Assembly (NCBI GenBank): GCA_947472705.1 | Contig: CANJDA010000076.1 | Coordinates: forward strand, 1 to 9,823 | DNA length: 9,823 nt | Direction: 5' to 3' | Origin: Flavobacteriaceae bacterium | GTDB lineage: Bacteria; Bacteroidota; Bacteroidia; Flavobacteriales; Flavobacteriaceae | Program-made: the position numbers and the translations under genes | In this document: piece by piece, positions 1-5,596 of the stretch | Layout of the letters: each line of letters starts with the position of its first letter | How positions within the stretch are numbered: the stretch's first letter is position 1 | Notes under the pieces: model-generated | Seen by the model: the letters and a program-made list of their open reading frames with translations, nothing else | What the model was told of the DNA's origin: nothing | The model's database searches: none

Positions 1-217
1 AAATCCCAAATTCCTCTAATATAATTTCTGGATTGACAGCTGTTTTTTTAGACACATAAGTTAAAAGACTAACTAATTCATCAAAGTCATAGCTATTAAA
101 GGAACTATAGATGCCTTCAGACGGCAAATCACAATTTGTTATCATTTCATCAACCAATTCTAATCCATGGGATGTTTCAATAAAATCTATAAAATTGGTG
201 AAAATAAATCCTTTCAT
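1..217 (-). CDS. H-NOX (heme NO/O2-binding, HNOB) domain protein, N-terminal 72 residues, cut by window edge
   Basis: Translating down from the ATG at 217 gives an open frame of 72 codons to the window edge. It begins MKGFIFTNFIDFIE, continues through LPSEGIYSSFNSYDFDELVSL and reaches EEFGI. The MKG-start, the G-x-Y-x-S segment before an acidic helix and the L-x-x-FG end are characteristic of the N-terminal helical part of bacterial H-NOX proteins, heme sensors of NO or O2 about 180 residues long. The proximal histidine (near residue 100) and the Y-x-S-x-R heme-propionate motif would lie beyond the edge, so heme binding cannot be confirmed here. The gene follows the response regulator by 21 bp on the same strand, so the two are probably cotranscribed and the H-NOX may act through that regulator. 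Family recognised by eye; the partnership is inferred. Confidence 0.8.
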   Translation of the reverse strand, partial: MKGFIFTNFIDFIETSHGLELVDEMITNCDLPSEGIYSSFNSYDFDELVSLLTYVSKKTAVNPEIILEEFGI

Positions 218-238
218 GATTTTTTTTGTTAATTGTGG

Positions 239-634
239 TTATGTTCTCTTAGACTCTATCCAATAATCTGCTATGAGTTTAAGATTAGATTTGTATTTTA
301 CCATATCTAATTCTTTTACAAAATACCCAACACTTCCTAATTCTTCACATATTTTAATATCTAAAGTGTTAAAAGATGTTGTATGTATAACTATAGGAAT
401 AGTTTTTAAATTTTCAATTTTTTTTATTTCTTTTAAAAATTCGATACCATTCATTATTGGCATATTTAAATCTAGTAAAGTGAAATGGGGTAATTCAGAT
501 TTGCTTTCGTTAAGAAAGTTTAATGCTATCAGACCATTTTCAGCTGTACATATTTCCATATTTGGATATTCAGATAATATCTTCCTTATCCCCATCAAAG
601 CTATTTTATTATCTTCAACAATTAAAATTTTCAT
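239..634 (-). CDS. Single-domain (receiver-only) response regulator, CheY/Rcp1-like
   Basis: The 131-residue protein is one receiver domain with no output domain. Visible landmarks are MKILIVEDN with the acidic pair E7/D8, the phosphoacceptor D55 in LLDLNMP, the hydroxyl switch residue in IHTTS (T85/T86), and the conserved lysine K107 in YFVKE. All residues needed for phosphotransfer and Mg binding appear present. The spacing and the TTS after beta-4 resemble Rcp1-type regulators, which signal by protein contact or phosphorelay rather than DNA binding. The ATG at 634 starts directly at beta-1, so no upstream extension is needed. The neighbouring H-NOX gene 21 bp downstream suggests a gas-sensing two-component circuit; the kinase is not in the window. 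Confidence 0.88.
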   Translation of the reverse strand: MKILIVEDNKIALMGIRKILSEYPNMEICTAENGLIALNFLNESKSELPHFTLLDLNMPIMNGIEFLKEIKKIENLKTIPIVIHTTSFNTLDIKICEELGSVGYFVKELDMVKYKSNLKLIADYWIESKRT

Positions 635-951
635 ATTTTATAACATATAATTAAAATAAAAATAACAATTAATTAACACACACGGTTTTTTTTTAAAAAA
701 AATTCGACTTCAAGAGAATTAAATAAGAATTATTACATCAAATTTTCACCGATTTTAATGATGGGGAACTTAAAGAGCAACAATAAAATGTTGCTCTTTT
801 TTTATGCTAGAATAGACCAATAGGGATTTTCATGGGTAGTAAGCTAGGACGAATTTTAGTTCGAGCATAAGAGTTAGGGTATAGGTAGCGATATACGGGT
901 GCCTGGAATCTAATTTTAATATTGTGAAAAGTCCCTTTCTGGACTTTACCA
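635..951. other. Gene-free interval of about 317 bp
   Basis: No convincing coding frame was found on either strand. From left to right it holds an AT-rich upstream region for the response regulator, a dyad of nine T followed by eight A (686-702), a rightward terminator hairpin (772-803), and a stretch from 803 to 950 with several short inverted repeats. These are TATGCT at 803-808 against AGCATA at 864-869, CGAA at 850-853 against TTCG at 860-863, and AAAGTCC at 928-934 against GGACTTT at 941-947. The right end runs into the FISUMP fragment. Confidence 0.6.
772..803 (+). terminator. Rho-independent terminator without an obvious upstream gene
   Basis: A perfect 10-bp stem, AAAGAGCAAC at 772-781 and GTTGCTCTTT at 790-799, encloses an 8-nt loop and is followed by four more T, giving seven T in a row with the stem end. 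The T tract is on the plus-strand side, so it would stop rightward transcription. The gene on its left is on the minus strand and points away, so the terminated transcript is unknown. Confidence 0.8.
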
Positions 952-1317
952 TTGCCGTTGGTAGCGCCAACTGGCTACCATGTTCCGAGTGATGCCGAGT
1001 GGACGACTTTAACTACTTTTTTAGGAGGAGAAAGTGTAGCAGGTAACCAGATGAAAGCAACCACATTGTGGACACCTTACTCTGGCATAATCAATACTAA
1101 TAGCAGAGGTTTTACAAGTCTTCCGGGAGGTTTTTGCAACTACGATGGTATATTCAGCGCCATTAGCGGCCCCTACGGTAACTGGTGGAGTTCGTCGAAG
1201 GGCTCCTCGACAGACGTTTGGTGCCGCTTTCTGTATTTCAATAACAGCTTTGCACTCAGGGGCTCCAACGGTATCGGTAAGACGAATGGTTTCTCTGTGC
1301 GTTGCCTCAGGGATTAA
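952..1317 (+). pseudogene. FISUMP-domain (C-type-lectin-like) protein, C-terminal fragment lacking its N-terminus
   Basis: The frame reads APTGYHVPSDAEWTTLTTFL, then LGGESVAG, LPGG (residues 57-60), GNWWSSS (76-82) and ends GFSVRCLRD. These are signature segments of the Fibrobacter succinogenes major paralogous (FISUMP) domain, a formylglycine-enzyme/C-type-lectin-like fold common in secreted Bacteroidota proteins. Only the last ~120 residues are present. The frame is closed by TGA at 925-927, there is no ATG, the best nominal start is TTG at 952, and there is no signal peptide. The first recognisable family residue is about the alanine before PTGY. Family members normally have 50 or more further domain residues plus an export signal. 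The last 51 codons (1165-1317) are about 53% GC by hand count (81 of 153), far above the neighbours, with rare codons such as CTC, GGC, TCC and CGC. This is most likely a relic or displaced cassette. A short expressed protein from TTG is possible but less likely. Confidence 0.65.
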
Positions 1318-1370
1318 ACTCCTATATCTCTTGTCATTTCAATTATCTAAAAAGCTTTAAACAAACATAT

Positions 1371-1859
1371 CTGAAATTCAGAAATTTTCTAAGTGGTTTA
1401 TTGGCAATCTTTTATGCCATAAATTGTTTTACAAGTTGCTCCTCCACTATTGGAACCCCACCTGTTGACAACAGAAGCGCTAAAAATGTTGCAGTTGCCA
1501 AAGTTTCAGATGCTCTACTTGGAAACCAAGAGCAGGAGATAATTTATAAAAACAACAAATTGTTTCAAAAAAACCAAGATATCGAACGTAAAATAAAGTC
1601 AAATAGCGAGGATAAAATAGACAGGCAAGAGTTGTCAGCACTTTTAAAATTAAATGAATCTCAAAAAGTAATTTTTGATAAAAGTTTTAAAGAGTATGAT
1701 AATGGTAAAAATTCCATCATAGAAAGCTTAAGTATGGATGAGTATGAAAAACAAGGAAAAATAACGCAATTGGTCAAAAAGAGAGATGAATCTATAGTAA
1801 CGGTTTTGGATAGTTTTCAAGTGGATATATACAAGAATTATTTACTTAAAAATCAATAG
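1371..1859 (+). CDS. Small putative lipoprotein, Spy/CpxP (LTxxQ)-like helical protein; start codon unclear
   Basis: The N-terminus carries a short basic stretch (KFRN), a hydrophobic run (FLSGLLAIFYAI) and a lipobox-like FTSC with the candidate lipidated cysteine at residue 23 counting from CTG 1371. The residues after the cysteine (SSTIG) lack the acidic export signal known for surface lipoproteins of this phylum, so a periplasm-facing location is inferred. The mature part is charged and helical, with LNESQKVIF and, about 60 residues later, LDSFQVDIYKNYL. These two segments resemble the paired LTxxQ motifs of Spy/CpxP-type periplasmic proteins; this is a weak, by-eye similarity. No in-frame ATG exists before position 1734. 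CTG 1371 gives a sensible 162-residue precursor. TTG at 1302 lies inside the FISUMP fragment and would add 23 residues of unlikely leader. The frame itself is intact. Confidence 0.6.
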   Translation: MKFRNFLSGLLAIFYAINCFTSCSSTIGTPPVDNRSAKNVAVAKVSDALLGNQEQEIIYKNNKLFQKNQDIERKIKSNSEDKIDRQELSALLKLNESQKVIFDKSFKEYDNGKNSIIESLSMDEYEKQGKITQLVKKRDESIVTVLDSFQVDIYKNYLLKNQ

Positions 1860-1993
1860 AAATAAAATTCGCTTTTTTGAAAAATGGAATAAAATAGCAA
1901 GGAATAGGCAATTTTTTTTACATTGATTTCAAAATAATTGATAAATATTTTAACTCATCAAAATTGTAACTTTCTCCAAGAGGGGGAGCAGAC

Positions 1994-2025
1994 AAAAAGC
2001 CTTTACATTTCTGTAAAGGCTTTTT
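1994..2025. terminator. Bidirectional terminator between lipoprotein gene and rseP
   Basis: A 13-bp perfect stem, AAAAAGCCTTTAC at 1994-2006 and GTAAAGGCTTTTT at 2013-2025, has a 6-nt loop and a T tract that continues to 2026. The left arm starts with five A, so on the minus strand the hairpin is also followed by a T run. It lies between two convergent genes, the lipoprotein gene ending at 1859 (plus) and rseP ending at 2077 (minus), and can serve both. Confidence 0.85.
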
Positions 2026-2076
2026 TATTTAGCGAAAACTATAGGTATGTATCCCTGTACAATTCAAATCAAAATA

Positions 2077-3420
2077 TTACTTGCGGAAAATAGCCTTGTA
2101 AATATCATTACCGTTGGCAAAAAGCAATAACGAGATTAATAAAATAATCCCAACCATTTGAGCTCTCTCCATAAACTTGTCGCTTGGCTTTTTACCTGAA
2201 ACCATTTCGTATAATAAAAACATCACATGGCCTCCGTCAAGTGCTGGTATTGGTAATAAATTCATTACCCCAAGCATGATGGACAACAAGGCTGTAATGC
2301 CCCAAAAAGCTTCCCAACTCCAAGTCTTAGGAAAGATGTCGAAAATGGCTTTAAAGCCTCCCACACCTTTATAAGCTCCTGTGCTTGGATTGAAAATAGC
2401 TTTCAATTGTTTGCCATAGTTTCCTAATTGTGTAAAGCCTCTATCAATCCCAACCGGAAACGATTCGAAGAAGCCATATTCTTGTTTGCTTACTTTATAG
2501 TATCCTAGTTTTTCTAACGAATCCATACTGATACCGCCTAACTGTACGCCTAGTTTTCCTTCTTTGTTAACTGTTACGGGTAAGCTTACTTCTTTTTCAT
2601 CTCTCAGTACAACTGCCGTTAAAACCTTTCCTTTGTTGCTGTCTAAAATGGGTTTTACCTCATCAAAGTATTTTGTTTTTTGACCGTTAATACTAATAAT
2701 GATGTCTTTGGACTTTAAGTTTTGGTTCTGAGAATCAGAAGGAATGGCTCCAATGGCAAACGGCATACGCAACTCGGCCAAAGGCATTTTAGGTCCTGAT
2801 AAAAGTTTGTCAATAAAGTTTACGGGCAACTTAATTTCTTTATCCGCGCCGTCTCTGTTGATGACCACGCTTTTAGCCATTAATATCTTTTCGGATATGC
2901 TTTGGTCTAATCTTTCAATAGGTTTCCCATCGACACTTACAATTTTATCTCCGGTTTTAAAACCAATTTCTTGCATGGTCGGATTCTCGATAGCAACTCC
3001 GTCTTTTAGTTCTGCATTGGCAATGTATTGTTCGCCATAATAGAACGTCATTCCGATATAGATTATGAAGGCCAAAATAAAATTGACAATCACTCCGCCC
3101 AACATAATGATTAAACGTTGCCAAGTAGGCTTGGAACGAAACTCCCAAGGTTGTGGTTCTTGTTGCATTTGTTCGGTGTCCATGCTTTCGTCTATCATTC
3201 CTGATATTTTCACATAGCCTCCCAAAGGCAACCAGCCAATACCGTAAACAGTTTCGCCTATTTTCTTTTTGTATAACGAAAAATTGATGTCAAAAAATAA
3301 GTAGAACTTCTCTACTCTCGTTTTAAATATTTTGGCAGGAATAAAATGTCCTAATTCGTGCAATATTATAAGTATTGATAAGCTCAGTAAAAATTGAGAT
3401 AATTTGATTGCAATTTCCAT
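2077..3420 (-). CDS. rseP: RIP metalloprotease RseP (site-2 protease, M50)
   Basis: This is an inner-membrane zinc protease that cuts transmembrane segments of anti-sigma factors and leftover signal peptides. With ATG at 3420 the protein has 447 residues, close to the 450 of E. coli RseP. Residues 21-25 are HELGH, the HExxH zinc site, inside the first membrane helix. The LDGG motif, in NLLPIPALDGGH (about 387-398, aspartate about 395), is the third zinc ligand region near the last helices. Two PDZ-like segments lie between them (about 130-180, with GFKTGDKIVSVDGKPI, and about 215-290, with SKDIIISINGQK). A GTG at 3450 would add ten residues ahead of the first helix; MEIAIKLSQF is the family-like start and is preferred. 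The M1 peptidase gene ends 77 bp upstream on the same strand. Transcription probably ends at the 1994-2025 hairpin. Confidence 0.95.
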   Translation of the reverse strand: MEIAIKLSQFLLSLSILIILHELGHFIPAKIFKTRVEKFYLFFDINFSLYKKKIGETVYGIGWLPLGGYVKISGMIDESMDTEQMQQEPQPWEFRSKPTWQRLIIMLGGVIVNFILAFIIYIGMTFYYGEQYIANAELKDGVAIENPTMQEIGFKTGDKIVSVDGKPIERLDQSISEKILMAKSVVINRDGADKEIKLPVNFIDKLLSGPKMPLAELRMPFAIGAIPSDSQNQNLKSKDIIISINGQKTKYFDEVKPILDSNKGKVLTAVVLRDEKEVSLPVTVNKEGKLGVQLGGISMDSLEKLGYYKVSKQEYGFFESFPVGIDRGFTQLGNYGKQLKAIFNPSTGAYKGVGGFKAIFDIFPKTWSWEAFWGITALLSIMLGVMNLLPIPALDGGHVMFLLYEMVSGKKPSDKFMERAQMVGIILLISLLLFANGNDIYKAIFRK

Positions 3421-3449
3421 TTCTATATTGTCAGTTTCTTTTAAACGCA

Positions 3450-3473
3450 CAAAAGTAAGGTTTTCACCTTACT
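3450..3473 (-). promoter_or_regulatory. Short hairpin and -7-like element between the M1 peptidase gene and rseP
   Basis: Read on the minus strand, a 7-bp stem AGTAAGG/CCTTACT (3473-3467 and 3460-3454) with a 6-nt loop overlaps TACTTTTG (3457-3450), which fits the Bacteroidota -7 consensus TAnnTTTG. It lies about 30 bp upstream of the rseP ATG. It could be a weak terminator for the upstream peptidase gene, a promoter for rseP, or both. No clear -33 TTTG was found at the usual distance, so confidence is low. Confidence 0.3.
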
Positions 3474-3497
3474 CTTGTATGCATATCTTGTGGAAGA

Positions 3498-5417
3498 TTA
3501 TTTTTTTATGAATTTTTTATGATATACCCCTTCGGCAGTTTGAATATCAATATAATGAACCCCCGATGATAAGGTACTTACATTAATATCTGTCGTGGTG
3601 TTTTCTAAAACCAATTGCCCTAAATTATTATAAACGGTAGCTTTTTCCAAAGTCATATTACTTGGCATTTGAATGTGTATCAATGCATCGCTAGGATTTG
3701 GATATATAGAAATGGCCTTGTCTAATTCAAAATTCTCGTTGCCTAAAGTAATTGAGGAATTCTTAGATATCAAATGCTTATCAGGATCAAATTCGACGCT
3801 GGTAATAGCAAATGGAACCGGCATTATAAATGTTTCTCCGTTTACGGTATTGTCTAAAACCAAATCGGCCACTTGACCACCTGTACCATGAATTCTAAGC
3901 GGAACTGGCATTTCAAAATAGCTAACTGAGGCATCTGACTGCGTTTGATTTACTACAAACCGTGCTTGTCCAGCTCCCCAGTTTTGAGCTGAAATGGTAT
4001 AGGTTGGATACCCTTGTTTGTATATCCAATCATTGAAAAATTCAGTTAAACTTTGACCATAAACAGCTTCTAAATGCGATTGTAAATTAGTTGTAACAGC
4101 ATACCCATAGGCTAGAGCTGGATCGGCTAAATAATTTTTTAAAGCTTGGAAAAAAGCTGTGTCTCCCATTTTAAAACGCAACATTTCCAAAACCATTGCG
4201 CCCTTGTTATAACTCAATCGACTGCTGAAAATTCTGTTTACATTGGTAGCTTCTAAATCTGTTATGTAAACGGCTCCTGCAGGATTGGAAGTAATATTAT
4301 TAATCATACTGCTTTTATCAGCAATAAAAGCATCGACTCCATCAAAATTTTCAATAACTAAATCAGCCAAATAGGTAGCAAAACCTTCGTTTAACCAAAT
4401 GTCTTTCCAGGTACCACATGTAATTTTATCACCAAACCATTGGTGACCCATCTCATGAGCAATCAACTGTCGGTCAAAACCTACCATAAAAGAAACGGTA
4501 GTATGTTCCATTCCACCACCCCATCCAAATTGAGCATGACCGTATTTTTCATTATGAAATGGATAGAGCTCAAATAAATTTTCATACAATTCTAAAATAA
4601 GAGGCGTTTCATCCAACTGTGGTTGTATAGATGCAAAATCTTCTGGATAGATGTAATTGATGATTGGATAATCATTAGGAGCAGTTCCTCCTGTTTGGTT
4701 ATACACCGTATAATTGGCACAGGCAATGGCTATAAGATAAGCCGGAATTGGATAACCATGATGAAAATGAGTAGTTTTAGTAGACCCTACTATTACAGGA
4801 GCTGTAGTTTCAATACCATTTGAAACACTTATATATTGTGAGGGTGCCGAGATGAAGACATCAATACTGTTTATCTTATCATTCAAATCTTGTTTACATG
4901 GCCACCAATCTCTCGCTCCAAAAGGTTCTGAAAGTGTCCATATTATTGGTGAGTTGTTATGGGTAGTTTGTACAAAAGCATCAAATCCGTTACTTGGCGG
5001 TACGCCCGAATAATTAACTTCAATGGTGGCGGATGTACCAGCCAATTGTGTTGAAGGTAAGGTGATGATTAATTCATTGTTGGTGTTTTCTACAAATGTT
5101 AGATTAGTCGTTCCCATTTTTACCGAACTCGTTGTCAAAGCATTGGCAAAATCAAACGTAATGGTATTCATGTTGGTGACTGCTGTAAAAGTAGTCGTGA
5201 TTTTTCCTGTAATGAATTTCACACTTGGATTTAAAGTAAACTCCAATTTATGATAGGTAATATCATAATTCTGTGTATTCGGATTCGCTTGAAAATTAAC
5301 AATTTTAGCCGCCGATTTCATTTCCGATTCGGCTATAGAATTTAATTTAGATTGGTCTTTCTGAGCCCAAATAGAAAATACCGAAAGGACTAGGAGTAAA
5401 AAGTAGCTTTTTTTCAT
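3498..5417 (-). CDS. Secreted M1-family metallopeptidase (aminopeptidase) with type IX secretion sorting tail
   Basis: The 639-residue precursor starts with a signal peptide (MKKSYFLLLVLSVFSIWAQ). An N-terminal beta domain precedes the catalytic core. GGMEH at 301-305 corresponds to the GxMEN substrate-binding motif of M1 peptidases. HEMGH at 321-325 with WLNEG glutamate 344 forms the HExxH(x18)E zinc site, and Y403 in SYNKGAMVL is the expected catalytic tyrosine. After a short beta segment (about 480-560) comes a C-terminal domain of about 70 residues with ISIYPNPS, NLGQLVLE, LSSGVHYIDI and KKFIKK, typical of T9SS type A sorting domains. The protein is therefore probably exported and then secreted or surface-attached through the type IX machinery. 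It would release N-terminal amino acids from peptides. It lacks the large helical C-terminal domain of long M1 enzymes, as expected for this compact secreted subgroup. ATG at 5417 is supported by the signal peptide. Confidence 0.93.
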   Translation of the reverse strand: MKKSYFLLLVLSVFSIWAQKDQSKLNSIAESEMKSAAKIVNFQANPNTQNYDITYHKLEFTLNPSVKFITGKITTTFTAVTNMNTITFDFANALTTSSVKMGTTNLTFVENTNNELIITLPSTQLAGTSATIEVNYSGVPPSNGFDAFVQTTHNNSPIIWTLSEPFGARDWWPCKQDLNDKINSIDVFISAPSQYISVSNGIETTAPVIVGSTKTTHFHHGYPIPAYLIAIACANYTVYNQTGGTAPNDYPIINYIYPEDFASIQPQLDETPLILELYENLFELYPFHNEKYGHAQFGWGGGMEHTTVSFMVGFDRQLIAHEMGHQWFGDKITCGTWKDIWLNEGFATYLADLVIENFDGVDAFIADKSSMINNITSNPAGAVYITDLEATNVNRIFSSRLSYNKGAMVLEMLRFKMGDTAFFQALKNYLADPALAYGYAVTTNLQSHLEAVYGQSLTEFFNDWIYKQGYPTYTISAQNWGAGQARFVVNQTQSDASVSYFEMPVPLRIHGTGGQVADLVLDNTVNGETFIMPVPFAITSVEFDPDKHLISKNSSITLGNENFELDKAISIYPNPSDALIHIQMPSNMTLEKATVYNNLGQLVLENTTTDINVSTLSSGVHYIDIQTAEGVYHKKFIKK

Positions 5418-5436
5418 GGTATAATAGAAATTTTTG

Positions 5437-5444
5437 CGAATATA
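5437..5444 (-). promoter_or_regulatory. Candidate -7 element for the M1 peptidase gene
   Basis: On the minus strand this reads TATATTCG, one mismatch from TAnnTTTG, about 20 bp before the ATG at 5417. That is the same distance seen for the divergent serS element. No convincing -33 box was identified. Confidence 0.3.
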
Positions 5445-5567
5445 ATCATAATCTTTACTAAATCGTCTTAATTTTTTTGTAAAACCTTACTCTTTAACAT
5501 CTTAGTTGGTACTTACCCTAAGCAAGTAAGTTTTTGGTTAACCGAAAGGATTTATCAAACATTTCAT

Positions 5568-5575
5568 TAAATTTG
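5568..5575 (+). promoter_or_regulatory. Candidate -7 promoter element of serS
   Basis: TAAATTTG matches the Bacteroidota -7 consensus TAnnTTTG exactly and is followed by GCG, 21 bp before the serS ATG at 5597. This implies a very short leader. The nearest upstream TTTG (5533-5536) is too far away to be a standard -33 box. Confidence 0.45.
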
Positions 5576-5596
5576 CGTCCTTATAAAGAAAATGTC

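Noticed and set aside
273..650. Plus-strand open frame of 125 codons opposite the response regulator
   Set aside because: It is fully antisense to a receiver domain with all conserved residues, and its translation is low-complexity F/I/S-rich with no recognisable motif.
758..823. Possible 21-codon peptide starting with two ATG codons and running through the hairpin at 772-803
   Set aside because: It is read through a strong terminator and has no ribosome-binding context; the hairpin explains the sequence better.
1194..1204. Eleven bases GTCGAAGGGCT identical to part of the REP-like element at 8751-8761
   Set aside because: It lies in frame within the FISUMP codons and lacks the complementary left half of the palindrome; chance match most likely.
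1145..1360. 71-codon plus-strand frame overlapping the FISUMP fragment
   Set aside because: The FISUMP frame carries clear family motifs; this shifted frame has arginine-rich composition typical of a GC-rich shadow.
3421..3450. GTG start at 3450 for rseP
   Set aside because: The ten added residues are polar and unlike family N-termini, and the region overlaps a hairpin and a -7-like element; ATG 3420 fits better.
5511..5535. ACTTAC/GTAAGT hairpin followed by T residues upstream of serS, considered as an attenuator or T-box remnant
   Set aside because: The stem is only 6 bp with a 9-nt loop and lies upstream of the best promoter element, so it would not be in the serS leader; no T-box landmarks are present.
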